Notes: generated by a model not told the origin, from the letters alone. A stretch of DNA of 64,000 bases from Bradyrhizobium tropiciagri (GCF_018130545.1 NZ_JAFCKF010000002.1:1178001-1242000); one strand, 5' to 3'. Shown: positions 28,905 to 39,622, counted from the first letter of the stretch. Program-made: numbers and translations.

Positions 28905-30224
28905 TCAGCGATAGATACGCTTCAGCTGCCGCTCGGCTTCTGCCATCGCGGTCTTGCCGTCCTTGGCGCCGGTGCAGTAGTTCGCGAACATGTCGACCAC
29001 GATGAAGTCGGCGATCGCGGTCGCAGCCTTCTCGCCGGGCGTGCCAATGCCGGAGGCCGGCAGCGCGCGCTTGGAGGCCTGGCCGAACACCGCATTCTTC
29101 GGATCGGCCGTCCACACCGGCGCGCTGTCGTAGGCGTTGAGCGTGTGGGTGAGATAGCCCCGCGCGCCCGACAGCCACTTCTCGAAATTCTCCTTTTCCA
29201 GCATGAAGGCGATGAATGCCTTCGCCGCATTCGGATATTTACAGAAGTTGAAGGCGAGGATCGGAACCGCAAGCTGTAGCTCGGTCGGCTTGCCGATCGG
29301 GCCGACCGGCCACAGCGCGTGGTCGATATCGTCGGCGAGCTCCTTCTTGCTCGGATCGTCCTTGGCCGCGACGTAGATCGAGATGCCGTTCGAGGTCAGG
29401 TACAATTCGCCGGACAGGAACGCCTTGTTGTTGGAGGAGTCGTTCCAGGACGCGACGCCGGGAATGAACGTCTCCGACAGCGCCTTGGCATAGTCCAGCG
29501 CCTTCATCGTCTCCGGCGAGTTGATGATGACCTTGTCGTCCTTGTCGACGGTCCAGCCGTTGAAACCCCACAGGATGTTGTGCACCCAGGCATTGGCGTC
29601 GCCGGTGGCGTGGCCGAGCGCGAAGCCGGCCGGCGTATTGTTCGCCTTCAGCGCCTTGCACAGTTCAAGATAGGCCGGGAAGTCGGACGGCACCTGCTTG
29701 AAGCCCGCCTTCTCGACCGCCGATTTGCGATAGGTCAGATAGCCGCCGATGGTCGCGACGGGAATGCCGAGCCAGTCATTGCCCTGCTTGCAGGTCTTGG
29801 CCGCAGCTTCGGTCCAGCCGCCATATTTGTTGCCGAGATAATCGGCAACATCGTTCATCTTGAGGACCTTGGTCGGGAACAGCTGCGGCAGCGTGTGCAG
29901 GCCCCAGGCGAGGTCGAGACCCGAGCCGGTGTTGGCGGCAACCGAGGCCTTCGGCTGCACGTCCTCGAAGGACTCGCTGAACACGTTCATCTCGGTGCCG
30001 GTCGCGGCCTTGAAGGCCACGACCATGGCGTTGAACGCATCGTCTTCCGCCGGCACGAAGCGCTTCCAGCGCATCACGGTGAGCTTGGCGCCGGGCTCCG
30101 CCTTCCAGGGCGCGCTCTGCGCCCAGGCCTTGGCGAAGTCAAGCAGCGCCGGCCCCGTCAGCATCCCGGTTGCGGCCAGCGCGGTGCCGCCCTGAAGTAG
30201 CGAGCGGCGAGTAAAATCGTGCAT
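28905..30224 (-). CDS. Sugar-binding periplasmic protein of the ABC importer (Tat signal)
   Basis: 439 residues from an ATG with GGAGGAAGG upstream. The N-terminus TRRSLLQGGTALAATGML is a twin-arginine signal, so export in folded form is likely. The mature part is an extracellular solute-binding protein of the family 1 type (PAEDDAFNAMVVAFKAATG, LDLAWGLHTLPQLFP). It captures the substrate in the periplasm. It belongs to the operon with the ATPase (91 bases upstream) and the permeases. Confidence 0.92.
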   Translation of the reverse strand: MHDFTRRSLLQGGTALAATGMLTGPALLDFAKAWAQSAPWKAEPGAKLTVMRWKRFVPAEDDAFNAMVVAFKAATGTEMNVFSESFEDVQPKASVAANTGSGLDLAWGLHTLPQLFPTKVLKMNDVADYLGNKYGGWTEAAAKTCKQGNDWLGIPVATIGGYLTYRKSAVEKAGFKQVPSDFPAYLELCKALKANNTPAGFALGHATGDANAWVHNILWGFNGWTVDKDDKVIINSPETMKALDYAKALSETFIPGVASWNDSSNNKAFLSGELYLTSNGISIYVAAKDDPSKKELADDIDHALWPVGPIGKPTELQLAVPILAFNFCKYPNAAKAFIAFMLEKENFEKWLSGARGYLTHTLNAYDSAPVWTADPKNAVFGQASKRALPASGIGTPGEKAATAIADFIVVDMFANYCTGAKDGKTAMAEAERQLKRIYR

Positions 30225-30315
30225 CGTCCTTCCTCCCAATGACTGTGTTTTTAAGCTGTGTTTTTATTGTTCTTGATCTGGCCTGTTGGTCGGCCATTCA
30301 GATCAAATCAGTCCG

Positions 30316-31383
<1,068 letters not shown>

Positions 31384-31520
31384 CCACTTCCCTCCCTCAA
31401 GTTCCCGACGGCGTACGACGAGTGCCGCCACCGCTCTGTTTTGTGCCGGCCACGCTGGGTGCGCGGCTCTGTTGGACTGGCGTTATTGTCCGCAGTTTAT
31501 CCGGTTTTGGCAATCGTTCG

Positions 31521-31548
31521 ATTAGCAATGGCTTGGTAGCGCTGTCAA
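31521..31548 (-). promoter_or_regulatory. Importer-operon promoter overlapping LacI operator 1
   Basis: Reading the minus strand, TTGACA lies at 31548-31543 and GCTAAT at 31526-31521, 16 bases apart. The operator TGGTAGCGCTGTCA (31534-31547 on the plus strand) covers the -35 box. Its half sites fit the GntR-type LacI consensus. Binding would block transcription of the ABC operon and, being in the divergent region, possibly the regulator gene. Confidence 0.65.
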
Positions 31549-31589
31549 TATCGGTTTGTCTGCGACCAACGTCGTGTTATGAGCGGCAA

Positions 31590-32618
31590 ATGGCCCGAAA
31601 ACGCATCACGCCAGGCAAGATCCGGCTCGCGGAAGTCGCGAAACTCGCCGGCGTCAGTCCGATTACGGCCTCGCGTTTCTTCAGGAATCCGGAGGCGCTT
31701 TCGGTCGGTAAGCGCGCCCGGGTGGAGAGTGCGGCAAAAGAACTCGGCTACGTGCCCAATCTCGCGGCACGCGCGCTTGCGTCGCAGCGCACCGAAGTGA
31801 TCGGTGTCCTGATCCCGTCGCTGACCAACAACGTGTTCTCCGATGTGCTGCGCGGCATCTATGACGCCCTCGACGGCAGCCGCTACAGCATCCAGCTCGC
31901 CAACACGCGTTACAGCATCCTGCAGGAAGAGCGCCTGCTGCGTCTCTTTCTGGCACAAAAGCCGGCCGGGTTGATCATCACCGGTATCAACCAGACCGCC
32001 GATTCCCGCAACGTCATGGAAACGGTCGATTGCCCGATCGTCCAGATCATGGAGCTCGGTCCCTCCCCGATCGACATGATGATCGGATTCTCGCATTTTG
32101 ACGCGGCAAAAGCGGCGATCGCCCATCTGCTCGCACAAGGCTATCGGCGGATCGGTTTCCTCGGTGCACGGATGGATCCGCGGGTGCAGCGCCGCCTCGA
32201 CGGCTATCGCGCCGCGATGGCCGAGGCCGCGCTGTTCGATCCACAGCTGATTGTGACGACGGCGATCCCGACCTCAGTGACATTGGGCGGGACGTTGTTT
32301 GCCGACCTGCTCGCCAAGGCCCCCGACATCGACGCGGTGTTCTGCGTCAATGACGACCTGGCGCTCGGTGCATTGTTCGAATGCAAGCGCCGGCACATGG
32401 CAGTCCCGGAGCAGATGGCGATCGTCGGCTTCAACGATCTCGAATTCATGGCGTCGAGCGAGCCGACGCTGAGCAGCGTGCGTACCAATCGCTACGAAAT
32501 GGGCAGAAACGCTGCCATGATGGTGCTCGAAACGCTGGACGGACGCCGCCCCGCCGCCCCCGTCGTCGATCTCGGCTTCAGCGTCATGGAGCGGCAAAGC
32601 TCGGCGCGACGCAGCTGA
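31590..32618 (+). CDS. LacI/GntR-type transcriptional regulator
   Basis: 342 residues from the ATG at 31590; the longer open frame overlaps the divergent promoter and is not used. The N-terminal helix-turn-helix and hinge (IRLAEVAKLAGVSPITASRFFRNP, YVPNLAARALASQRT) are followed by a periplasmic-binding-protein fold (IGVLIPSLTNNVFSDVLRGIYDAL). It most resembles the gluconate-operon GntR branch of the LacI family and should be released by a sugar acid or intermediate. It lies between the importer operon and the dehydratase gene, both with matching operators. Confidence 0.93.
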   Translation: MARKRITPGKIRLAEVAKLAGVSPITASRFFRNPEALSVGKRARVESAAKELGYVPNLAARALASQRTEVIGVLIPSLTNNVFSDVLRGIYDALDGSRYSIQLANTRYSILQEERLLRLFLAQKPAGLIITGINQTADSRNVMETVDCPIVQIMELGPSPIDMMIGFSHFDAAKAAIAHLLAQGYRRIGFLGARMDPRVQRRLDGYRAAMAEAALFDPQLIVTTAIPTSVTLGGTLFADLLAKAPDIDAVFCVNDDLALGALFECKRRHMAVPEQMAIVGFNDLEFMASSEPTLSSVRTNRYEMGRNAAMMVLETLDGRRPAAPVVDLGFSVMERQSSARRS

Positions 32619-32664
32619 CATCGACCCGACACCGGCCCGTCACGACGATCGAAAAATGACAAAA

Positions 32665-32678
32665 TGGTAGCGCAACCA
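32665..32678. promoter_or_regulatory. LacI-type operator 2 upstream of dehydratase
   Basis: TGGTAGCGCAACCA is a near-palindrome with the same TGGTAGCGC core as operator 1 at 31534. It lies 152 bases before the dehydratase start, in the otherwise empty gap 32619-32829, so the regulator probably controls the plus-strand genes too. Confidence 0.6.
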
Positions 32679-32829
32679 AGTCCCTTCAACTAAGGTCCAA
32701 TCCATCCATCGAAACACCAGTGCGTGATCGTCGAAGTTTGTAATGCGTGACGATTTGCGCAAGGTAGAACAGCGTTGAACCAGAGCCCTTCAATGGGCCC
32801 ATCCAGAGTTTGCATTGCGGGAGAAACAA

Positions 32830-34668
32830 ATGACAAAACCCCACACCAACGGGCACGGCGCCGCAGGCGAGACCACAAAGGGTAAGGGCCGCCGGCTCCG
32901 CTCCCAGGAATGGTTCGACAATCCGCACAATCCGGGCATGACCGCGCTCTATCTCGAGCGCTACCTCAATTACGGCCTGACCCGCGAGGAATTGCAGTCG
33001 GGCAAGCCGATCATCGGCATCGCCCAGACCGGCAATGATCTGTCGCCCTGCAACCGGCATCACCTTGAGCTCGCGCACCGCGTCCGCGAGGGCATTCGCG
33101 CCGCCGGCGGCATCGCGATGGAGTTTCCGACTCATCCGATCCAGGAGACCGGCAAGCGCCCGACCGCGGCGCTCGACCGCAACCTCGCCTATCTCGGCCT
33201 GGTCGAAATCCTGTTCGGCTACCCGCTCGATGGCGTGGTGCTGACCACCGGCTGCGACAAGACCACGCCGGCCTGCATGATGGCGGCGGCGACCGTCAAC
33301 CTGCCGGCGATCGTGCTGTCGGGCGGCCCGATGCTGAACGGCTGGCACGAAGGCCAGCGCACCGGCTCCGGCACTGTGGTGTGGAAGGCCCGCGAGCGGC
33401 TGGCCGCCGGGGAAATCGACTATGAGCAATTCATCGAGATCGTCGCCTCTTCGGCGCCCTCGGTCGGCCACTGCAACACCATGGGCACCGCCTCGACGAT
33501 GAACTCGCTGGCGGAAGCGCTCGGCTTCTCGCTGCCGGGCTGCGCGGCGATCCCGGCGCCCTATCGCGAGCGCGGCCAGATCGCCTACGAGACCGGCAAG
33601 CGGATCGTCGACATGGTCTGGGAAGACCTCAAGCCGTCCGACTTCCTGACACGCGAGGCATTCGAGAACTGCATCGTGGTCAATTCCGCGATCGGCGGCT
33701 CGACCAATGCGCCGATCCACATCAATGCACTGGCGCGCCATGTCGGCGTCGAGCTGTCGATCGACGACTGGCAGCAGTATGGCCACGACGTGCCGCTGCT
33801 GGTGAACATGCAGCCGGCCGGCTTCTATCTCGGCGAGGAATATCACCGCGCCGGCGGCGTGCCTTCGGTGGTGCGCGAGCTGATCAAGCACAAGCGCATC
33901 CATGAAGGCGCCCTCACCGTGAACGGCCGCACCATGGGCGAGAACTGCAAGGAAGCGCCGCAGCCCGACGGCGACGTGATCTGGGGCTATGACAAGCCGC
34001 TGGTGAAAGACGCCGGCTTCCTCGTGCTGCGCGGCAATCTGTTTGATTCCGCGATCATGAAGACCAGCGTCATCTCCAAGGAATTCCGCGACCGCTATCT
34101 GTCCAACCCGAAGGACCTCAACGCCTTCGAGGGCCGCGCCATCGTCTTCGAGGGCCCGGAGGATTATCACGCGCGGATCGAGGATCCGGCGCTCAACATC
34201 GACGAGCACTGCGTCCTGTTCGTCCGCGGCACCGGCCCGATCGGCTATCCCGGCGGTGCGGAGGTCGTGAACATGCAGCCGCCGGCGGCGCTGATCAAAC
34301 GCGGCATCCTGTCCCTGCCCTGCATCGGCGACGGACGGCAGTCCGGCACGTCAGGTTCACCGTCGATCCTCAACGCCTCGCCGGAGGCTGCCGCCGATGG
34401 CGGGCTCGCGATCCTCAAGACCGGCGACAAGGTGCGCATCGACCTCAACAAGGGCAGCGCCAACATCCTGATCTCGGAGGACGAGCTGCGCACCCGCCGC
34501 GCCGAGCTGAAGGCCAAGGGCGGCTTCCCGCACCCGGCCAACCAGACGCCGTGGCAGGAGCTCTACCGCCAGACCGTCGGCCAGCACGCCACCGGCGCCT
34601 GCCTCGAACTCGCAACGCGCTACCAGGACATCGCAGGCAAGGTCGGCGTGGCGCGGGATAATCACTGA
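32830..34668 (+). CDS. IlvD/Edd-family sugar-acid dehydratase (xylonate/arabonate type)
   Basis: 612 residues; ATG at 32830 with GGGAGAAA upstream. The Fe-S cluster cysteines are in [22 protein letters not shown] and [11 protein letters not shown]. The start [30 protein letters not shown] closely resembles the D-xylonate dehydratase XylD of Caulobacter. It dehydrates an aldonic acid to its 2-keto-3-deoxy form. Isomer preference is unknown. It is followed by two SDR genes and controlled probably by the LacI-type regulator. Confidence 0.88.
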   Translation: MTKPHTNGHGAAGETTKGKGRRLRSQEWFDNPHNPGMTALYLERYLNYGLTREELQSGKPIIGIAQTGNDLSPCNRHHLELAHRVREGIRAAGGIAMEFPTHPIQETGKRPTAALDRNLAYLGLVEILFGYPLDGVVLTTGCDKTTPACMMAAATVNLPAIVLSGGPMLNGWHEGQRTGSGTVVWKARERLAAGEIDYEQFIEIVASSAPSVGHCNTMGTASTMNSLAEALGFSLPGCAAIPAPYRERGQIAYETGKRIVDMVWEDLKPSDFLTREAFENCIVVNSAIGGSTNAPIHINALARHVGVELSIDDWQQYGHDVPLLVNMQPAGFYLGEEYHRAGGVPSVVRELIKHKRIHEGALTVNGRTMGENCKEAPQPDGDVIWGYDKPLVKDAGFLVLRGNLFDSAIMKTSVISKEFRDRYLSNPKDLNAFEGRAIVFEGPEDYHARIEDPALNIDEHCVLFVRGTGPIGYPGGAEVVNMQPPAALIKRGILSLPCIGDGRQSGTSGSPSILNASPEAAADGGLAILKTGDKVRIDLNKGSANILISEDELRTRRAELKAKGGFPHPANQTPWQELYRQTVGQHATGACLELATRYQDIAGKVGVARDNH

Positions 34669-34680
34669 AGCATCGAAGCC

Positions 34681-34753
34681 GTCATTGCCGGGCTTGACCC
34701 GGCAATCCATCGCTCTTTGAAAGATGGATGCGCGGGTCAAGCCCGCGCATGAC
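34681..34753. repeat. Dispersed palindromic repeat, copy 2
   Basis: Matches the unit at 10573 with the last 31 bases identical (34723-34753). Here it sits inside the dehydratase-SDR gap (34669-34787) on the same transcript, so it could shape the relative amounts of the two mRNAs. Confidence 0.8.
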
Positions 34754-34787
34754 AGCGGAAACACACAAGAGCTGAAGGAAGAAACGC

Positions 34788-35519
34788 ATGTCAGACCGAC
34801 TGAAGGGCAAACGCGCCGTAGTCACCGCTGCGGCGGCAGGCATCGGGCGCGCATGCGCGATCGCATTCGCGCGTGAAGGCGCCACCGTGATCGCCACCGA
34901 CATCAACGAGAGCGGCATCGCCACATTGCGCAAGGACGGCATCGCCGAGACCGCACGGCTCGACGTTCGCAGCACCGCTGACGTCAACGGCTTCGCCAAG
35001 CGCGTCGGCAAGATCGACATCCTGCTCAACGCGGCAGGCTTCGTGCATCACGGCACCATCCTGGAGTGCTCCGACGAGGATTTCGATTTCTCGTTCGACC
35101 TCAACGTCAAATCCATGCACCGGACCATCAAGGCATTCCTGCCTGCGATGCTCGAGGGTGGCGGCGGCAGCATCGTCAATATCTCGTCCTGCGCGGCGTT
35201 GCGGCCGCCGGCCAATCGCTACGTCTACAGCGCGTCGAAGGCGGCGGTTTCGCTGCTGACGCGCGCGGTCGCGCTCGACTTCATCACGCAAGGCATCCGC
35301 TGCAACGCGATCTGCCCCGGCACCGTCGAAACACCCTCGATGCTCGAGCGTGCGGCCGCCGCAGGCCCTGACGGACGCGAGAAGTTCGTCGCCCGCCAGA
35401 AGATGGGCCGGCTCGGCACCGCCGAGGAAATCGCGGCAATGGCGGTCTATCTTGCGAGCGACGAAGCCGCATTCACCACCGGCGTCGACATGGTCGTCGA
35501 CGGCGGCTTCATGCTCTGA
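34788..35519 (+). CDS. SDR oxidoreductase, 2-keto-3-deoxy-L-fuconate dehydrogenase-like
   Basis: 243 residues with the classical SDR elements: TAAAAGIGRA for the cofactor, NAAGFVHHGTILECSDEDFDF, and the catalytic YSASK. The text around NAAGFVHHGT, AFLPAMLEGGGGS and IRCNAICPGTVETPS is close to the BDH2/DHRS6 group that includes bacterial 2-keto-3-deoxy-L-fuconate dehydrogenases. It may oxidise the dehydratase product, giving a non-phosphorylative branch beside the KdgK/Eda branch. The substrate is not proven. Confidence 0.85.
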   Translation: MSDRLKGKRAVVTAAAAGIGRACAIAFAREGATVIATDINESGIATLRKDGIAETARLDVRSTADVNGFAKRVGKIDILLNAAGFVHHGTILECSDEDFDFSFDLNVKSMHRTIKAFLPAMLEGGGGSIVNISSCAALRPPANRYVYSASKAAVSLLTRAVALDFITQGIRCNAICPGTVETPSMLERAAAAGPDGREKFVARQKMGRLGTAEEIAAMAVYLASDEAAFTTGVDMVVDGGFML

Positions 35520-35544
35520 CGTTCCCGATCAAAAGGCATCCAGC

Positions 35545-36291
35545 ATGAACAAGATTGATCTCAACGGCCGTGCCGCCGTCGTCACCGGCGGCGCGCAAGG
35601 GTTTGGCCGCGCCATTACCGAGCGCTTCGTCGCATCCGGCGCCAAAGTCGCGATCTGGGATTTCGACCAGCCGCTGGCGGAGAAGACCGCCAGGGCGATC
35701 GGCGAGAACGTGATCGCGATCAGGACCGATGTCACCGATCCCGATGCGGTCGACGCCGCGCGCGATCAGACGCTGCGGGCGTTCGGCAAGATCGACATTC
35801 TCGTCAATAACGCCGGCATCACCGGAGCCAATAAGCCGGTGTGGGAAACCGATCTCGACGACTGGCGCAGGGTGATGCGCCTCAATCTCGAAGGTCCGTT
35901 CATCTGCTGTCGAGCGATCGTGCCGACCATGATCGGCCAGAAGTACGGCCGTATCGTCAACATCGCCTCGATCGCCGGCAAGGAAGGCAATCCGAACGCC
36001 GCGCATTATTCGTCGTCGAAGGCCGGCCTGATCGCGCTGACGAAATCGCTCGGCAAGGAGCTCGCGCAGCACGACATCCTGGTCAATGCGGTGACGCCGG
36101 CCGCGGCGAAGACCGCGATCTTCGACCAGATGACCCAGCAACACATCGACTTCATGCTGTCGAAGATTCCAAAGGCCCGCTTCGTGCTGGTCGAGGAGCT
36201 CGCCGCGATGGTGGCGTGGCTGGCGTCGGAAGACTGCGCCTTCTCGACCGGCGCAGTGTTCGACATCTCCGGTGGGCGTGCGACCTACTAG
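35545..36291 (+). CDS. SDR family oxidoreductase (sugar dehydrogenase-like)
   Basis: 248 residues from the ATG at 35545. GGAQGFGRA binds NAD(P), NNAGITG and the active site Ser-Tyr-Lys (NIASIAGKEG, HYSSSKAG) are complete. It is 25 bases after the previous SDR gene. Relatives act as sugar or 2-keto-3-deoxy-sugar-acid dehydrogenases, so it may oxidise the imported sugar ahead of the dehydratase. Its stop TAG shares bases with the stop of the converging LysR gene. Confidence 0.88.
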   Translation: MNKIDLNGRAAVVTGGAQGFGRAITERFVASGAKVAIWDFDQPLAEKTARAIGENVIAIRTDVTDPDAVDAARDQTLRAFGKIDILVNNAGITGANKPVWETDLDDWRRVMRLNLEGPFICCRAIVPTMIGQKYGRIVNIASIAGKEGNPNAAHYSSSKAGLIALTKSLGKELAQHDILVNAVTPAAAKTAIFDQMTQQHIDFMLSKIPKARFVLVEELAAMVAWLASEDCAFSTGAVFDISGGRATY

Positions 36292-37154
36292 TTCGTGCGC
36301 TTCGCCGGCTGCCGAAGCGCCGCGACGAGATGATCTGCCAATAGTGAGGCCGCGCGCGAGAGATTTTGCGCGCGGTGCAGACGGATTTCGGCGCGCGGCA
36401 GGCGCGGCATGCCGTCGCGCGCGGTCAGGCGCCGCAGTGCCGGCGGAAAGGTGCCCGACTTGACCACGGTCACGGCAAGGCCTTGGGCTGCGATCGCCTC
36501 GACCGCGGACAGGCTGTGGCTGACAAAGGCGAGCCGCCACGGCCGGTCCGCTTCATCCAGCGCCTGCATCGCCCAGCTCCGGAACAGGCAGCCCTGCGGA
36601 TAGAGCGCGACCGGCAGCGGATCGAGCTCCTCGATACGATGCGATGCGCTTGCGGCCCACACCGCCTGCTCGGTGCGCAGCAGCTCGCCCTCGCCGCGGC
36701 CTTCGGGGTGCATCGCGATCACGAGGTCATAGGCTTCGCCGAGGCGATCGGTCATCGACGACGTCAACCCCGTCTCCATCTCGACATGGATCAGCGGATA
36801 GTTGGCGACGAAATCCTTGAGCAGCGGCGGCACGATCAGCGTCCCGTAATCGTCCATCACGCCAAGGCGAACCCGCCCGTCAGTGCCGTGCTCGCGCACC
36901 CGGCCGATTGCCTCCGCATTGAGGCTCAGGATGCGGCGGGCGTAACCGAGCAGCCCCTCGCCGGCCGCGCTCAGGTCGACACTGGTCGTGCTGCGGTGAA
37001 ACAGCTCGGCCTGCAGCCGCTCCTCCAGCCGCTTCACCTGCATGCTGACCGCCGATTGGGTCCGGTTCAGCGCCGAGGCGGCGCGGGTGAAGGAGCGATG
37101 ATCGGCGACCGCGACAAAGGCCTGCAGGAGATCCGGGTCCAGGACGGAGCTCAT
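36288..37154 (-). CDS. LysR-family transcriptional regulator
   Basis: 288 residues. The helix-turn-helix is at ~5-60 (LQAFVAVADHRSFTRAASALNRTQSAVSMQVKRLE), with the two-lobe effector domain after it. The divergent EamA transporter gene starts 95 bases away, the usual arrangement of a LysR regulator and its target. The direct repeat at 37167 lies in the shared region. The last stop overlaps the SDR stop in a CTAG. Confidence 0.92.
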   Translation of the reverse strand: MSSVLDPDLLQAFVAVADHRSFTRAASALNRTQSAVSMQVKRLEERLQAELFHRSTTSVDLSAAGEGLLGYARRILSLNAEAIGRVREHGTDGRVRLGVMDDYGTLIVPPLLKDFVANYPLIHVEMETGLTSSMTDRLGEAYDLVIAMHPEGRGEGELLRTEQAVWAASASHRIEELDPLPVALYPQGCLFRSWAMQALDEADRPWRLAFVSHSLSAVEAIAAQGLAVTVVKSGTFPPALRRLTARDGMPRLPRAEIRLHRAQNLSRAASLLADHLVAALRQPAKRTN

Positions 37155-37166
37155 AACGATCCGTGA

Positions 37167-37190
37167 TTTATTCGATCAAATTTATTCGAT
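37167..37190. promoter_or_regulatory. Direct repeat in LysR/EamA divergent region
   Basis: TTTATTCGAT occurs at 37167-37176 and 37181-37190, a 14-base period. This AT-rich repeat stands out in the GC-rich region and is a plausible LysR binding or activation site. Confidence 0.45.
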
Positions 37191-37248
37191 TCCCTGATTA
37201 TGGGCCCTTCCCTAGATTGCGCAAGCGAAACAACGGGATCGTGGCGGG

Positions 37249-38151
37249 ATGGGTGAGCTCTGGGGGATTTTGGCGGCGGTCGCGTCGAGTGCGATCGGCG
37301 GAACCTCGATCGGGGCGACCCGATTTCTGGTCGGCACCATCGATCCGCTGGCGATCGGCGCGTTCCGCTTCGGCATCGGCGTCTTGCTGTTGCTGCCGCT
37401 TGCGCTGCTGCAACGTGGTAGCTGGCCACGGCCCAGCGACTGGCTCGGCACAGCCGGCCTCGGCCTGCTATTCTTTGCGGCGTTTCCGATCCTGTTCAAC
37501 GCCTCACTGATCTTCACGACCGCAGCGCGCGGCGCGCTCGCGCTCTCGACGCTGCCGCTGCTGACCATGCTGGTCGGCGCGGCGCTTGGCGCCGAGCCGC
37601 TGACCGCGCGCAAGACCATCGGCGTGCTGGTCACCATCCTCGGTGTCTCGATGGCGCTGCTGTCCGGCCTCGCCACCGCGCCGCCAGGCGCCTGGCGCGG
37701 CGACCTCCTGATGGTCGCGGCCGCGCTGTGCATGGCGCTCTACAGCATCTGGTCAAGACCCTATATCCGCCGCTCCGGTCCGATCCCCTTCACCACGCTC
37801 GCGATGGCGGCTGGCGCCGCGGTCCTCATGACAGCCTCGCTGCTGCGCGGCAGTTTTGCGCCGGTCGCCGATTTCGGCGCGCCGCAATGGTTCGGCGCGG
37901 CCTATCTCGGCGCCTTCGGCGCAGCGCTCACTTTCTATCTCTGGGCCTTCGCCCTGGAGCGGACGACGCCGACCAGGGTCGCGATCTCGGTCACCGTGAA
38001 CCCGATCGCGGCGTCGCTGGTCGGCGCGGCGCTGCTCGGCGAGCCGCTAAGCTGGAATCTGATGGCCGGCATCATCACCGTGTTCGCCGGGATCTGGATC
38101 GCGACCACCCAACCGCACCAGGCACGCGTGGTCGCGCCGAAGACCCACTGA
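37249..38151 (+). CDS. EamA-family (DMT) transporter
   Basis: 300 residues with about ten hydrophobic helices in two EamA repeats (ILAAVASSAIGGTSIGATRF; LLMVAAALCMALYSIWSRPY). It probably exports a metabolite or amino acid across the inner membrane; substrate unknown. The divergent LysR gene probably regulates it. Confidence 0.9.
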   Translation: MGELWGILAAVASSAIGGTSIGATRFLVGTIDPLAIGAFRFGIGVLLLLPLALLQRGSWPRPSDWLGTAGLGLLFFAAFPILFNASLIFTTAARGALALSTLPLLTMLVGAALGAEPLTARKTIGVLVTILGVSMALLSGLATAPPGAWRGDLLMVAAALCMALYSIWSRPYIRRSGPIPFTTLAMAAGAAVLMTASLLRGSFAPVADFGAPQWFGAAYLGAFGAALTFYLWAFALERTTPTRVAISVTVNPIAASLVGAALLGEPLSWNLMAGIITVFAGIWIATTQPHQARVVAPKTH

Positions 38152-38236
38152 TCCGCGGCCACGCGCCGGCAAAGCCGCGCGCGAATCCGTGCTAGCCTGA
38201 CGGTCCGTTCCCAAGCGAACCCGAGGCGGCACGCCA

Positions 38237-38917
38237 TTGAACATTTCCCTCTACGACGTCTCCGTCTGGGTCCTGCCGCTGGTCATCGCGATCACGTTTC
38301 ACGAAGCCGCACACGGCTTCGTCGCGCATCGGCTCGGCGACGACACCGCCTGGAAGCTCGGCCGCGTCAGCTTCAATCCGCTGAAGCACATCGACCCGTT
38401 CGGCACGCTGATCCTGCCGGCGATGCTGCTGTTTGCGCATTCGCCGTTCCTGTTCGGCTACGCCAAGCCGGTGCCGGTGAACTTCCGCAAGCTGAACCAT
38501 CCCAAGCTCGATATGGTCTGGGTGGCGCTGGCCGGCCCGGTCACCAACATCATCCTGGCGACCGCGGCGGCGCTGGCATTCCACGCGCTGCCATTGGTTC
38601 CCGCCGATGCGGCAAAATGGACCGCGGACAACCTGAAAAACGCGTTCCTGATCAATATCGTGCTCGCGATCTTCAATATGATGCCGATCCCGCCGCTGGA
38701 CGGCGGCCGGGTCGCGGTCGGGCTGTTGCCGCGGCCGCTGGCGATCCCGCTGGCCCGGCTGGAGCCCTACGGCATGCTGATCCTGATCGGACTGCTGATC
38801 CTGCTGCCCGTGATTGGCAGGCAAGTCGGCCTAAATCTTGATGTTATTTCAACGATACTGCGAACTCTGACCGGCTATGTGATCAATGCCCTTCTCCTCA
38901 TTACCGGAAACACATAG
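38237..38917 (+). CDS. Site-2 protease family metallopeptidase (M50)
   Basis: 226 residues, mostly membrane. The zinc motif HEAAH (His22, Glu23, His26) is in the first helix and the second ligand motif PPLDGGR is in a later one. The short form without a PDZ domain resembles the Synechocystis/Mycobacterium-type Rip-like proteases. The only start in reach is TTG at 38237 with GAGGCGG eight bases upstream. It cleaves a membrane substrate such as an anti-sigma factor, but none is adjacent. Confidence 0.88.
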   Translation: MNISLYDVSVWVLPLVIAITFHEAAHGFVAHRLGDDTAWKLGRVSFNPLKHIDPFGTLILPAMLLFAHSPFLFGYAKPVPVNFRKLNHPKLDMVWVALAGPVTNIILATAAALAFHALPLVPADAAKWTADNLKNAFLINIVLAIFNMMPIPPLDGGRVAVGLLPRPLAIPLARLEPYGMLILIGLLILLPVIGRQVGLNLDVISTILRTLTGYVINALLLITGNT

Positions 38918-38928
38918 CCTTTGATCTA

Positions 38929-38974
38929 GCGCATGATCTGACCGGAATTCGGTGCCAATCTTCGGATCACGCTC
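38929..38974. repeat. Degenerate GCGCATGATC-type dispersed repeat
   Basis: GCGCATGATCTGACCGGAATT pairs imperfectly with the revcomp of CTTCGGATCACGCTC. The pattern resembles the GAGCATGATC...GATCATGCTC repeats frequent in Bradyrhizobium. It fills the short gap between the protease and the next gene. Confidence 0.5.
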
Positions 38975-38997
38975 AGAGACGGGAACGCTTCGAGGCC

Positions 38998-39426
38998 ATG
39001 GTGATCAAAGCTGCCGATATGCTGATTGCACGACGCGCCGACACACGTGCGCGGGCTGACTTTGCAACCTGGAAGATGATGGCCAAGCTGAACGGCGCCT
39101 CGGCGCTGCCGCCCGAGGCGCAGAATTTCCTCGCCATCTACAAGAAGCTCACGGAGCAGATGAGCGACACGGAGGCCAGCGAGGCCACGATCCAGGAGAT
39201 GTACCGCACCTACTATGCGGAGATGGGCGGCGCCGGCAAGGCGCCCGAGGTTCCGGCGCGCACCCGCGAGCCGGTCGCCGACACCGGCAATGTCACCGCA
39301 TTCCGCCGCTTGCCCGCCAAGAAGACGACCACCTCTGATCCGAACGCCAAGCGTCCGATGCCGGTGGCGCTGATCTTCGCCTGCCTCGTCGTGGTCTACG
39401 TCGCGATCCGCTATTACTGGAAATAG
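38998..39426 (+). CDS. Tail-anchored small protein of unknown function (142 aa)
   Basis: The ATG at 38998 begins a 142-residue protein with a helical, charged N-terminal part (~1-80), a flexible Pro/Thr linker and one C-terminal membrane helix (PVALIFACLVVVYVAIRYYW). This tail-anchored layout puts the soluble part in the cytoplasm. No family was recognised. It follows the protease gene by 80 bases and may share its transcript. Confidence 0.7.
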   Translation: MVIKAADMLIARRADTRARADFATWKMMAKLNGASALPPEAQNFLAIYKKLTEQMSDTEASEATIQEMYRTYYAEMGGAGKAPEVPARTREPVADTGNVTAFRRLPAKKTTTSDPNAKRPMPVALIFACLVVVYVAIRYYWK

Positions 39427-39622
39427 CGCCGTCGGCGCTCCTCTTCATCCCCGACATTCATGATCGGCGACGGACGCCGCGGCATCCCGCCGCGCGTCAT
39501 TCATCGCTCAATCGCCGCAACGTGGAATATCGCGCGTGATCAATCACGCCAGCGCCCTAGGCGATGCGCCCGATGCCGGGCATAATGCGGAACTCAAAAA
39601 CAAAAATCATACTGGAGGAAAG

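Noticed and set aside
30243-30265. Direct repeat CTGTGTTTTT with 13-base period
   Set aside because: Low complexity and located inside the operon between ATPase and binding-protein genes; no clear role.
39425-39439. AGCGCC-GTC-GGCGCT stem after the 142-aa gene
   Set aside because: Six-base stem without T run; too weak to call a terminator.
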